Shown in pieces: positions 11,065 through 22,445 of a stretch of 64,000 nt of DNA (the stretch's first letter is position 1; the number at the start of each line of letters is the position of its first letter). The notes beneath the pieces were generated by a model. It ran no database searches. It was not told where the DNA came from and saw only the letters and a list, made by a program, of their open reading frames with translations. This DNA is from Exophiala sp. HKRS030 (taxonomy: Eukaryota; Ascomycota; Eurotiomycetes; Chaetothyriales; Herpotrichiellaceae): positions 2,232,001 to 2,296,000 of the forward strand of contig JAHWDD010000004.1 of the NCBI GenBank assembly GCA_023897205.1, written 5' to 3'. A program made the position numbers and the translations under genes.

Positions 11065-11957
11065 GGTTTGTTTGTTTGTTTGTTCTCGGTCGTCGGAATA
11101 TGTAGAATGGTGAATAAAGTGTACTCGGTGTCCTATAGTTTGTATGGTGTATGTCGATAGGTTTGTCCTCGAATTCGTACTCGTGCTCGGAAATGTCTTG
11201 CAGTGTCGAATGATATCTCTCTCAATCAATGTCCGTCGTCATCACTGAACATGGCACTATGATTGACGGGTGTTTGCGTGGAGAATAAGTAGCTCGAGTT
11301 GTTCAGTATTCGTATGGTATCCCGTGGTTCCCAATGGGCAACACCTGGTTCCCTCGTACTACTAACAGACACCCTTTGAGACCCTCACCAACTCCCCTCC
11401 TTGCTTTTCTTTTACACAAAAAAAGGAACGAATGAAGAACTATTTGTTCATTCCACATCCTCATGTCTTGAGGCACTCCTTAAAAGATCAAAAGATAGAC
11501 GTCTATTCGGACCCTAAAAGTAGTGGAAGTTCATTGACACGACGAATCGGGCAATTGTGGGGTATAAGGGGGTAAGCCAACCTGTGCATAGTCCGTACAG
11601 CACAACACACACATCCACACTTTTCTTCTCCCTTCAGACCAGAGATAAATATGCCGGGGACCGTCGTGATTTACTACCTGGCCCCGCATACACAATAACA
11701 TTTGTGCAAAGTGGATGGATGGAAGGGGTAGATGAAAATGTGTTTTTGGAGTTTGTGTCGTTCATCCCATCTTTCTGTCATTCTGAGATTCATGACCTTG
11801 AGAATGGTTGAAGTTACATCAGACTAAGAGAATGTAAGTTTTTGCTATCCCTTCTCCTGGTGAGAGTGAGAGGAGGAAAGGTAGAGGAGTCCGAGAAGAA
11901 GTAATCGGTCTCCCTGGTCTACTTCGACCTCCTTCTCCCATCGACGACAAGTCCAGT
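11065..11957. other. Intergenic region upstream of the P450
   Basis: About 890 bases containing the P450 promoter and the 3' end of the next minus-strand gene. Apparent open frames here lack domain or splice support. No RNA gene or repeat seen. Confidence 0.45.
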
Positions 11958-13031
11958 TCATTTTCCACCAGTCTTTTGATTTTGAAGCTGCTCCCATAAT
12001 TGTCGACCCAAGACTTGATCACCTACAACGACATCACCATCACCATCATCATTCACGGTCAAGAATAACAATTTGTCGTCGTCGTCGTCTTCGTCACTCT
12101 GCTGACCGGCATTCTCCTCGTCATGGTCTTGTCCTCCTTTGACCATTTCAAGTTCCACATCATCAACACAAACCTCCCAATCTCCTTGAAGTCTCCAGAA
12201 TTCCTTTTCGTCGTCCCATATGTAAAAATCCGCAACCACCTCGAAGGTGTCGACACCAGTCCCGAACCCCGGTATGATTTTGGCGAACCTTTGGAAATCC
12301 ACCTTGAAACTTTGCATCGGACCACCACCGAACAAGAGTAGAGCCGCCCTCCATACGTTACTACCTTTGGGTATATCTGGAGATCCACGAAACAGTGACG
12401 GGAAGCCAGAAGACTCTTTGGACGTCGGTAGCTTCATCAGGTTCAATTGAACGCCGACAAAAACGTCATGACCCTCGACGGAAACATTCCCGGTAGGTCT
12501 CAAGGTGACCGTACGCATGTCGAAGGTTCTGTTGTGAGTGTCGTCCGGGTCGTAACGACGTCGTCCCAAATTGTGAAGGCTGAGTCGTGGCCATGGGTAC
12601 CCTGGTTTACGAGAAGAAAACAACGCGTTGGGTGCCGAACTGGCACACAGCAAGTCCGAAGGGTCAGGAAGGTCGGGTAGGGCTTTCGCCACGTTGACCA
12701 CCTTGAAAGATTGAAAATAGACTCCGTTGTATTCCAGAGCTTCGTTAGGGTCGCCCATCCACGGGTCGAAACCAATCCCCGAACTGTTGGTTTCAATGTC
12801 GTCAAACTGTTGAAACTATCTATTAGTCTCGCCTGGGATCTTTGGGCGTACAAGGTCATATAAGAGAGAGAGAGGGGGAGAGCTCCAACGTACGTTCAAA
12901 GTGACATTGTATCTCTTCTTCCCATGGTGACTCTCGTTCTCACCCAGGGGAATCTGGTCACTATTCGTAGCGGACACGACCACCACCGAAAGTCCCGTCA
13001 AAAGGATGATTAATGTCGAAGTAAACAACAT
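11958..13031 (-). CDS. Secreted fungal protein of unknown function
   Basis: Exons 13031-12894 and 12806-11958 (intron 87 bases, phase 0) encode 328 residues. The start was chosen at 13031 because it opens directly with a signal peptide (MLFTSTLIILLTGLSVVVVSA); an in-frame ATG at 13109 would bury it. The mature protein begins with a beta-rich segment. The motif FDDIETNSSGIGFDP crosses the splice and resembles the opening of many fungal extracellular proteins of unknown function (NxTFDD...). There are several N-glycosylation sites and an acidic Asp/Glu-rich stretch near the C-terminus (QQSDEDDDDDK). No catalytic motif recognised. Possibly a cell-wall or effector-like secreted protein, but no function is assigned. 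Confidence 0.75.
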
Positions 13032-13482
13032 CGTTAGTTGAAGGCGCCAAAAGAGAATCTGAACGTTTGTCGGCAGTGGACAATCTTCAGTTGTATGGTT
13101 TGTTGTCATTTGAGGTTATACAAAAGCAGGTGCCTATTTGAAAACGAGACCCTTGATGGGGACCCCGCACAAGGCTGACTTGTACGGTAGTAACATCAAT
13201 AGGACCCTGAACATTGTTACAGTGACGATTACGAAGTAGGTTTGGCAAGTCAACCCTAGATCTGTACTCCGTATGTGGTGAGGATTTACAGGGAGTCGCT
13301 AGGAGTTGCTAGGAGTCGCCTAAGGATCGATTGGGGGGGTGAAAGGACTTTTAGTGTAAAGGGGGCTGGAAAAGACAATACGACAACCAGTAATCGGACT
13401 TTGAGCAAAAACATACACACCCACGAGTATGCTTATATACAGTATGCTCTTTATACACATACTCCATACCTTACTGGGTTTC
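13032..13482. other. Intergenic region with short repeats
   Basis: No gene seen. It holds a TACTCCGTA motif at 13265-13273 and three imperfect tandem copies of GGAGTCGCTA at 13291-13320. Confidence 0.5.
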
Positions 13483-15258
13483 TTATGCACGCAAAATACC
13501 TGCCAATGGTGCCACTACAGATTCACATATGACTTGCCAGATCTCGGGGTCATCCCATTTCTGTTCTTGCTGTAGACAGACACTCCTGACCAAACAATAT
13601 TCCAGTGCCGTCCTGTAAGCTTCCGGGTAGGCGTCGTTGGTGCTGTTATCAAACCACAGCATTGCACTGACTCGCCTCGGCATGGACTCTGTACACCCAG
13701 GGATCGAGGGACGCACTTCCTCCAACGTCTGTTCGTGCCAGATCTCGAGTAGCACGATCCCCAACTCGACAAGTTCATCCTTCAAGGAGATGTCATCGTG
13801 GTTGGTCGAAGAGGTCGTCGTCGTCGGCGGCGGCAGATTGGCGTGTACGGGTGGTGAGGGAGAGCTAAACGAAAGAGACAAGAATGGTCGCTTCACGTCA
13901 GGCTCACGTTTCTCGTTTTCAAGAAACATGACATTTTCTGCCGACAACATTGGTCGTGCCCAAGGAGTGCGAAGGAGTTGGAGGAAACTGGCCGCCAGAT
14001 TCAGGGCTAAACTCAACTTCGGTCTGTAGAGAATCTTTCGACCACTCCCACCACCACCAGCTTTGTTGTTGCTGTTCCCCCGTAGCAATTCTCCGAGCAC
14101 GACGGAGCCCTTTGCCCGGCAGACTATGAACTTTCTCTTCTGTGAGATGTCGGCCGCGATTTTCCCACCCTCGGTCAAGGCGAATATGGCATGCTCTTGA
14201 ATCTTTCGACCTTCTTCGATGGCCGAGCAAATATCTTTGATCTCTCTTGATGATGATGATGTGACCGGAGTTTTGGAAGGAGATATGGTGATTCTGACTT
14301 TCGAGCCGATCGACTGTGTCTGATGAAGCGCATCGCTGGAGCTAGGCATGACATGTACTTGCGACTCATGCCAAAGGCTGTTTTGCGAGGGGTCGCCACC
14401 AGAGAAAATCAACTGAAAACATCGATCCTTGTTGGCGTGTGATGATGACGGCAACCTCTTTTCTCGCTTGATCTCTTCCACGCGATCTTCCAGAAGCAAT
14501 CGAGCCTCATGATGTTGATGGCACTGAGAGATCCACGAATTCGCCATGGCAAGATACAACATGTCGGCTTGGTGTCGAATTTCCATGTACGCTTTTGCCA
14601 GTCTTTTCGATTTCAGGTTCGAATTTGCAACGTTGGACTGATTGTTGGACGACATGAGCTCAACCAGTCTCTGCATGGAATCCAACCGCGACTCCAATTC
14701 TCTAATCTCCTCGCTCAATTCGTCTTTGACGAATTGGACTGTGATGCGCGCAACCAGGTCAAGCTGACCTCGTTTCGCATTCTTGTTCGCTTCTATGATC
14801 TGGGAAAGCTCGGCGCGTTCCTGCAAGACCGTCAGCCGGGTTTTAGGGTCAGAGGCAACTGGTGTTTTTTTTACCTTCACCGGTGGTGCGATCCTCGCAA
14901 TCTTTGGGACTAGTCGATAGACTATCTCCTGACATTGCCGCATTGCTTCTGTGATGGCGTCGTAATTTGGACCTAGATAACTGGCAACGGCATTCTTTAC
15001 TTCATCATCTCGCAAAATCTCCAAAGACTTTGCGGACAACGTCTCTGGCGTTTCGTAACCACTGTTATTGAGTATGAAACGGAGAAGCTCTTCGAGAATC
15101 TTCAATTGGATCGTCAGTCTACAGGTGAGCACTTCCACCACCTTTCGTCTTCGAAAACTGCTCCGTAAACTCTTGAGGCCTTTCTTGTACAAATCCAAGC
15201 CTTCAATGAGGATCGGAAGTGCCCCTAGGATGAGTCCGGCGACTTCGATGCCGGACAT
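13483..15258 (-). CDS. DUF7580-type fungal signalling / incompatibility-like protein
   Basis: Intronless, 591 residues. The N-terminal helical segment (MSGIEVAGLILGALPILIEGL) is the hallmark opening of a large Pezizomycotina family whose C-terminal domain is catalogued as DUF7580. The C-terminal part (LNLAASFLQLLRTPWARPML, then ELVELGIVLLEIWHEQTLEE) resembles the degenerate kinase-like end of that domain. The middle is predicted helical with Ser-rich linkers. Members are expanded and variable in fungi and are thought to belong to non-self recognition or STAND-type signalling, but no biochemical activity is established. It is transcribed head-to-head with the ankyrin/WD40 gene over 931 bases, a pairing that would fit a shared signalling role. 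Start at the first ATG is well supported by the family N-terminus. Confidence 0.75.
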   Translation of the reverse strand: MSGIEVAGLILGALPILIEGLDLYKKGLKSLRSSFRRRKVVEVLTCRLTIQLKILEELLRFILNNSGYETPETLSAKSLEILRDDEVKNAVASYLGPNYDAITEAMRQCQEIVYRLVPKIARIAPPVKVKKTPVASDPKTRLTVLQERAELSQIIEANKNAKRGQLDLVARITVQFVKDELSEEIRELESRLDSMQRLVELMSSNNQSNVANSNLKSKRLAKAYMEIRHQADMLYLAMANSWISQCHQHHEARLLLEDRVEEIKREKRLPSSSHANKDRCFQLIFSGGDPSQNSLWHESQVHVMPSSSDALHQTQSIGSKVRITISPSKTPVTSSSSREIKDICSAIEEGRKIQEHAIFALTEGGKIAADISQKRKFIVCRAKGSVVLGELLRGNSNNKAGGGGSGRKILYRPKLSLALNLAASFLQLLRTPWARPMLSAENVMFLENEKREPDVKRPFLSLSFSSPSPPVHANLPPPTTTTSSTNHDDISLKDELVELGIVLLEIWHEQTLEEVRPSIPGCTESMPRRVSAMLWFDNSTNDAYPEAYRTALEYCLVRSVCLQQEQKWDDPEIWQVICESVVAPLAGILRA

Positions 15259-16189
15259 GGTATTGTGTGGTTATCGTGGTCGAATTTGAGATGGAAGTGG
15301 CTGAATCGTTCACCACATCAAGAACTAGTGCGAACTTCTTCAGTCGTTGATGGAAAGAAGCACACCGACCTATCCTGTAGGGAAGCGCTGAAGGTGCAGG
15401 CGGCTAATAGCTTGGGAAGTCCCATGTCTGGCTAGTTACAGTACCTAGTTAAGCATGATTTGGGCCATGTCTGAGAAATGATAGGCAAGCGTTTTCAAAT
15501 CCTTGCCCGGTGTCAGTGGGAGAGAGACAGTGTTATTGATTGTTTCTGAAGGGATCAACCTTACCACGAGGCAGCGCTGTCGTTTGTACTGTATTCTTCA
15601 GAACCACCTTTACCCTAGTTGATACGGATGGTGTGACAAGTTTGCTCACCCTTAAGATAGCGTAGCGAATCAAGATGCCAATGGGGGTTTCGCTACTGAT
15701 CAGATCCGCCGCTGGATCGTACAGTACAAGCATTCGCCCGTTGAAGAGTGCGATCGGATACCAATGACCCACGGATTCTTCAAGGACGTGCAAATAGGCG
15801 AGCGATACGGCCTGCCATTGCATGGCGCTTGTTGAAGAACCAGGGTCCAGCCCAGTAGGAGGAAAGAGGAGCCTTTCAGGGGCGAAAACGCGGTGTTTGT
15901 CTCGCACAACACTAGAGCCAGCGGGGCATGATTTGAATATCGTCGGCGCCTCGCTGGATCCAGTCGGAAAGGGACTCGGCATCGTCCCGGGAGAAATGAC
16001 AGCGGCACGGCGCGTTCAATACATCAGTACTTCTGAGAGCCTGAATAGTCAAGCCTATATTTCAACGAGTCTCTTTGAAAGAGTCTCTGCTATACATCAA
16101 GTCGTTGGAATGTCCAACTCCCACACCGTAATGAGGAATTCCCTGGCGATGACAAATGTACTCGTATTAACTGCGACGCCTTTATCAGG
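15259..16189. promoter_or_regulatory. Divergent promoter region DUF7580 / ankyrin-WD40 genes
   Basis: 931 bases between two divergent starts. An open frame on the minus strand (15533-15982, 149 codons) has no recognisable domain and I do not call it a gene. Both promoters must lie here; no clear TATA box was identified. Confidence 0.45.
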
Positions 16190-19100
16190 ATGAAAACAAC
16201 CCCTCTGGCAAGGCTGGCCCCGGTGGGAAGAAAGAACTTCAACCTTTTGGAACAAGTAATTCAAGGTTTCAAATCTGGTCTTCTCGAAGATGCCGATTCA
16301 AAGAATCATGACGCATTTCTGAACGAGTACGAACGATATCGAGTATGGGCGATTGAATCCGGACTGTTGGTTCCGGGCCACGGCTCCCTCGATTATCGCC
16401 TACGCGAATCAGAGACTTTGACGGAATTGTTTGAGGTGATCCTCAACGGCCTAGCCCAGAATCTAGAAGAGACTCTCGAACTTGGGCGTCCACAGAAAGG
16501 CGGCGAGGGTCGATCTCGCGAGCGACCGGATATCACAGGGCCACGATCTGACGACCAGGCTTGGTTTGAGAACGAGAACGACGACGACGATGATGATGAC
16601 GACGTTGAGCCACAATCATACATTGACATCCTCCTTGAGGTCATTGTAGGCTTTCTGAACCGGCTTTTCAAGTTGTCTACAAAGATAAGGAATCCTTCCA
16701 CAAGACTTGGACTCTCGAGAGCTAGGTACTTTGAGAGCATAGACGAAGCCACTGGCGTCGACCTCATCAAAGCGTTCGCACATTATGATGACGACTATGT
16801 CCGGTCTATCTTCCTCCAATATCGTCTGGAAGCTCCTGAACAGAATCGTGCTCAAGAGAAACAGGAGCTATCTTCTGCGACAGCACCTCAAAACTCCTGG
16901 CACAAAACCGAGGCTTGCGAATTGTGTCAGTCCCAAGGCTCGGTACCTGAAGGCTCCATCATATCGGACGGAGATCAACCGTATGATGGTCTCGATGAGG
17001 ACGAGCAAAGTGATGAAGACAGAAGACAACTCCAGAATCAAACAGGGACACATTATTTGATGCACCGGATTGCGCGCGCAAACAACCAGCGTCGCCAACA
17101 ATTTGGCTACTGGAAGAAGCATTACAGTAAATTGCAGAAGCATACCGAGATCGCCTTCCACACACCACGACCAAGACTTTTGGTAGAGCATGAGAGGCAG
17201 CTTGATTCTGTCCCCGTGGAACAACAAGAACAGCACTTGAATGTCAGATCAGCCCGCAGTCCATTGTTCTCTTTGTTAGCTCCGCCAACAGTGACAACGG
17301 CCACAAGATTGGAGCCGAGCTTATTGAACAGCATAGATGAGAAGTCGGTAACATCTGTATCAGAATACGCACCTTCTGTATGGGCTCCGGATCGTGAAAA
17401 TATCGGCTTCCCACCGCCACCGCGAAAGCCAGTTGGTGAGAAATTCTTTGAATGCCCTTATTGCTTCACCATATGTCCATCCCAGATTTTGTCGGATAAG
17501 GCATGGCGGTGAGATAATTTCTCAATCTGTTTAACTGAGCTGACATCAGTCAGAGCACATTTGATCCACGATCTGCGGCCTTTCATTTGCACTTATCCCG
17601 ACTGCCAGAGCGCTGGCCAGCTCTATGACACACGAGCAGCGTGGGTGGAACATGAAAACACCATCCACAGAAGACAATGGCGGTGTCCAGAGCACCCTGA
17701 TTCACTCCATTCCTCATTGCAATCTTTCGAGGCACACGTCAATGCATTGCATGGGTCCGACGCGACCTACTTGCTCAGCAACACTTTTGTACAAGCCTGC
17801 CAGTCGTCCTCGCCTGACTGTGATCGACCATGTCCTATATGCCTCTCTTCTTCCTTCAGGAATGTGAAAGATCTACAGTCTCATGTCTCACGGCACCTGA
17901 TAAGAATGTCGTTGTTTTCCCTGCCACGCTCCACTGATGCTGACGATGGTCGGAGTCAAGTCGGTTCTGATATCGCAGTCGGAGAGGTGCTGGATTCGAG
18001 AGCTGATGACGATGAGATTTCGTCTGAGGGCGGAGAGGCGTGGGATGATGTTGCAGAAGCGGCTAGATCTGGAGACATTGAAAGATTGACGAACATACTT
18101 CGGGAAAAGCAGGAAGACGGCATAGCTGTCGAAGTACTAAACTATGCTCTCTGCAAAGCATCAGAAAGAGGCCATGCAGAGATTGTGGAGCTACTTTTGG
18201 ACAACGGGGCAGACATTGAAGCCTCAGACCGGGAATTGACTCCATTGATGGAAGCGTCGACTCTGAAGAACAACATCGAAGTGGTCCGGTTGCTCCTCAA
18301 TAGAGGTGCGGACGTCAATGGAGGTCGCGGCTATGACACCCCCTTGACATTTGCGGCCGGAAATGGTTATATCGAAGTCGTGCGTGAGTTACTGGCCGCA
18401 GGAGCAGATCCAAACAAGATGATGAACGACGGGTATAGCGCAGCGAGGGCGGCAGCAGCAGAGGGTCGACTTGACTTCTTGAAATTGCTCATGGAACATG
18501 GTGCGAATATCAATGTACCAACATCACCTGCCTTACCCATAGCAGCGTCCATGGGCCACAAAGAAGTGTTTGAACACCTTCTTGCGAGTGGAGCAGATAT
18601 TGAGGCAAGAGATGTAAACAGCTATACCGCCTTGATGGGTGCCTCGGCAGGGGGTCATCAACAAATGTTCGAAGAACTATTGCGTCGCGGTGCCGATCCC
18701 AGCCCTGTCGATGAAGATGGAAATACGGCTTTGACCCTTGTATCGGGGACCAGGGGAGAGAAAGTCGAAATCGCCAAGATGTTGATTGACAGTGGTGCTG
18801 ATGTAAACCATGCCAATACAGCTGGCGATACCGCATTGCATGTCGCAGCAGCAAGAGGATACGCAAGTATGGCGAAGACCTTGATAGACGCTGGCGCAGA
18901 TCTCGAGAAACCGAACCAAAAGACTAACACGCCGCTGCAAGCTGCTTTAAAGGCCCGCAAATATGAGGTCGTGAACAAGCTTTTAGAAGCAGGTGCAATT
19001 GGAAAGGCGCCACCAGACCCTATGGACGAGGTGATCCTGCCTCAGCCAGCTGGAGGCGCGATACCTTCGAGGAAATCACCCCCCAGACATCCAAGACATT

Positions 19101-20121
19101 GGTCAATCGACACTCCCCCATCATCGGAAAAGGCTCCACGACTGACACTTCTCCATGATGTCGCAATGACTTCAATCCTGACTGGCGTAAGATTTTCTCC
19201 AGATGGCAGATACTTGGCAGTGGCCGGACAGGCTGTGGCGTGGTTGGTAGACCTCGACGACGTGGCCAAAATGTTCGAGCTTCCACATTCAGGGTCAGAT
19301 CATGCTGATCTATACGTTCGTTCTATTTGCTTCTCTTCGGATGGAAAATCGCTCGCAACAGCATCCGAAGACGACATAGTACGACTCTGGGACGTCGACA
19401 ATCTGAAAGTGAGACATATTTTCGAGCACTATAGCCAAGAGCTACTTTCGGTAACCATATCGCCTGACAACAACATGATTGTGTCTGGCTTCCGTGACGG
19501 CAGTATATTCATAGATGACTGTGCCACGGGGGAGCCAATCAGCAGCTTCAGGATAAAAGGGTCCGCTACCTCTGTAGCTTTTTCGCCGGATAGTCACTTG
19601 TTGGCAGTTGCAACTGGGAGTAGCAATGTTTTCATCTGCAAAGACCTGCGAGATGCAAAGGTACCCAAATGGAATCTCTCAGAGATAACGCAGTCGCCCA
19701 CCGACGCCGTATACAATGTCGCCTTTTCATGCAGCGGGAAACAATTGTATTGTGCCAGCCTCGACAACAATATTTATAGATTGCACTTAAAGGAAGAAGG
19801 CGAAGATGAGTCAATGCGCTATTGGAGCGAGGTCTTGCGCGGGCATGAAGTAAGTTGACCCTTCTGATTCTTGTAAGCTTCTCATCAAGTATCCAGGACT
19901 ACGCCCTCACTGTGGCACAGACGAGAGACTGCCAGTGGATTGTGTCCGGATCCAGAGACAAGACGATCAGGGTATGGTCCGAGGAAACTGAGGAGTCCGT
20001 GGCAATTGTCAAAGGTCATCAAGACTCTGTCATCTCAGTTGCAACGTGTCCAGGGAAGAATCTCATTGCCACTGCTTCTGGGGATATGACTTTTACGGTG
20101 TGGCGATACGAAGTCGAGTGA
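16190..20121 (+). CDS. C2H2 - ankyrin - Tup1-like WD40 fusion protein
   Basis: Three exons, 16190-17508, 17554-19849 and 19897-20121 (introns 45 and 47 bases), encode 1279 residues. The N-terminus is the helical region of fungal acuF-like C2H2 proteins. It is followed by Cys/His-rich fingers (FECPYCFTICPSQ, then FICTYPDCQ and later CPICLSS) at about 417-560. About ten ankyrin repeats follow (~603-915), for example DDVAEAARSGDIERLTNILR. A WD40 propeller (~968-1279) closes the protein and follows the order of the Tup1 corepressor: DLYVRSICFSSDGKSLATAS and, at the end, GHQDSVISVA with ASGDMTF. The exon junctions restore AWRAHLIHDLRP and RGHEDYALTVAQ, both family-consistent. Domain calls are firm. 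The role is inferred: a scaffold or signalling protein, possibly of NLR-like design without a nucleotide-binding domain. Confidence 0.85.
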
Positions 20122-20503
20122 GAGCCTGAGATGTGACTTATGTTAATAAGATACTGCGTACATACTCCGTAGGTAAGGGAGTAAAGTGGCTAATTAATAA
20201 TTGACCGGAGTTATACGGCGAAGCATTATTTCTGATGCGGCGGGCGGGTGCCTATGACTCAATTTTAGTGGATCGGGCGCAGTTGATGGCAACTTCTAGA
20301 TACTCGCGAGGCGGTCACCAACTTGCCTCACTTTTCTCTTCATTCTTACTCTATACTTCCACCTACCATTTCATCTCAACTCATTTTTTCCCACTTTGGA
20401 CCCCGACAGAGCAATTAAAATTGCTTCCCTCCCAATTCCGGGATTCTCTGTGCTCCTATAATTATATATAATTATCTATATCAGTACAGCTCGAACCTTT
20501 TCA
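20122..20503. promoter_or_regulatory. Promoter region of MBF1
   Basis: 382 bases. It has a TACTCCGTA motif at 20163-20171 in the 3' flank of the preceding gene and a C/T-rich tract with AT-rich TATAATTATATATAATTATC (about 20457-20476) close to the MBF1 start. That tract may act as a TATA element and leader. Confidence 0.4.
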
Positions 20504-21037
20504 ATGTCTGAAGACTGGGATTCCGTCACCCGCATCGGCAGCAAAGCCCGGGGCCCTGGCGCTGGCGGTGTCGATCGCGAGCGTGTGATCAAGGGAAAAT
20601 CAGCCATCAATGCCGCCGCCCGATCAGGAGCAATCGTTGGAACCGAAAAGAAATACGGAACCTCCAATTCCGTAAGTACAGTCTAGCTCCGGCTCTCGGA
20701 AACACTGACTTATGGCATCACGCAGAAACCCAGCGTTGATGGACAGCGAAACTTGAAAGTAGACCTCGCCGATGCTCCTATCGCTCCAGACAAGGTCGGC
20801 CGAGATGTTGGCAAGATCATCGAGCAGAAAAGAGCAGCAATGACGCCGACACTTACTCAAAACGAACTCGCCCGAAAATGCAACACCACACAGAAAGTAA
20901 TTCAAGATTTCGAGAGGGGAACAGCCGCTCCCGATCAAAAAGTCTTCAACAATCTCGAGAGAGTCTTGAACGTCATATTAAGAAGCAAAGATGAAAAAAA
21001 GATTGGTCAACCCAAGTTCGCCCCCAAAAGCAAATGA
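20504..21037 (+). CDS. mbf1: Multiprotein bridging factor 1
   Basis: Transcription coactivator that bridges TBP and bZIP activators; it also acts at collided ribosomes in yeast to suppress frameshifting. Exons 20504-20671 and 20726-21037 (intron 54 bases, phase 0) encode 159 residues. The N-terminal MBF1 domain (WDSVTRIGSKARGP) is followed by a Cro/C1-type helix-turn-helix (LTQNELARKCNTTQKVIQDF, then ERG). The lysine-rich end (GQPKFAPKSK) fits the family. Typical full length. Independent of its neighbours. Confidence 0.95.
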
Positions 21038-22445
21038 AGAGCTTCGCATTCACCACGCGGATGACGAGTATATTTTGGTGATTGAGCATAGAAGAGTTGG
21101 ATACTGCTCTCATTACGCAGTTATAGAGGATCGTCGCTTTTTCATCGATTTGGCACTTCCGAAAGGCGTCGGGTTGATGGCTCACACATTTTGGATTTAT
21201 CGCTTTGAATTTGGGGGGAGGAATGTGTACCCATTGGCTATAGGAAGAGATGGATGGTGATTTTTGGATGAATGTGTCGGTATGATGATTATGACGATGA
21301 TGGTACCGACAGTAACCAGATAGGCTTCTGTCCGACTAACGACCTGTAGGTAGTTCTGTTCTCTGGTAACATGTGTTCTGTTATGTTCGACGAAAGTTGA
21401 AGCGGAAACGTAATCCAAACCAAGTTGTTCAATCCCTCCAAATGCTTACTTTTTTTCGCCTTGCTTCCGCGCGAATGATTCTATATTCTCAGGCGAACTC
21501 GTGCCCAAGTCATCAGCATGTCAGAACGGGCAGCTTGCTTCACAGCCAAATACAGCCAAACAAAGTGGACTGATCGGGCGGTCAGTATGTATTGACCCCA
21601 GACGATCAATCTGGTAAAAAGATACTAGAAAAAGAAGAAGAAGAAGAGGAGGAGGAGGAGGAGGGCAACAAACGAGTAATACGATATACCGAGTGAATAC
21701 CTACCTGGGTACCTTGTGAACAGAACAAAAAAATCCTTCAATACCAGAGTGATTAGGTAGGTACACAGTATAAGTGTGTGAATCAAGTTTTGTGGAATGC
21801 GTCAAACTGCAATTACCTTGACAACATTGGATATCGTTCGATTAAATGTTTTCTTCGAGGTATAACGACTACGACTACGACTACGAGTGACCACGGTATG
21901 GTATCATGACACGTCTGTCCGCCTGATGAGGTTCGACTGAAGTTATTTTTCTTTTTTTGAGAATTGATTGAATGCCGACTGCTTTCTCTGTCTCTCTTTC
22001 TATAAAGTCTTGTCTTCTTTCTACGAGTATCTAGATGCCTAGGTAGTTTGTATGAGAAAAATCCAAAACACAAAAACGCAAGACAACGTTGCAAAAAGAC
22101 TATGTTTGGCTAGGGATAAGCCAGGCGCCCCCCTTTCGAAAGCTCTGGCCAGATCAGATCAGATCAGATTTCTCAGAAAAGGATCGGCCCCCCTTTGAAC
22201 GAAAAAACCCCCCTGCTTCCAGATGCCCGGCTTGGCCGGCTGGAGTGCTGCTGGGAAGATCTGATCTGCTCTATTTTTTGGCTCTCGTCTTGATGTGAAA
22301 TGCTGATTCGATTGTTCTTTCCTCATCATGGTGGATCTATCATGTGGAAACTCCAAGGACATCCCCAGAAAATTCGTACCTGGTTCGGCGATGGGTGGGT
22401 TTTAGATCAAACAGGACGCTGCGTATCCGTACGCTAGACAGTTGT
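21038..22445. other. Long convergent intergenic region, repeat-rich
   Basis: About 1.4 kb between converging MBF1 and isocitrate dehydrogenase genes, with no gene recognised. It carries a purine tract (21628-21664), an ACGACT repeat (21865-21886), a TTAGGTAGGTAC cluster (~21754), an AGATC repeat (22151-22169) and a pair of C6-T3 tracts (~22128 and ~22188). Confidence 0.55.
21628..21664 (+). repeat. GAA/GAG purine microsatellite
   Basis: Uninterrupted purine strand: (GAA)n running into (GAG)n over about 37 bases. Such mirror-like homopurine tracts can form triplex DNA in principle. Confidence 0.9.

Noticed and set aside
15533..15982. 149-codon minus-strand frame in the divergent promoter at 15.3-16.2 kb
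   Set aside because: No recognisable domain and no splice partner; kept only as a note in the intergenic entry.
13483..20121. A complete NLR (with NACHT or NB-ARC domain)
   Set aside because: No Walker A/B nucleotide-binding motif was found in either protein; only flanking-type domains are present.
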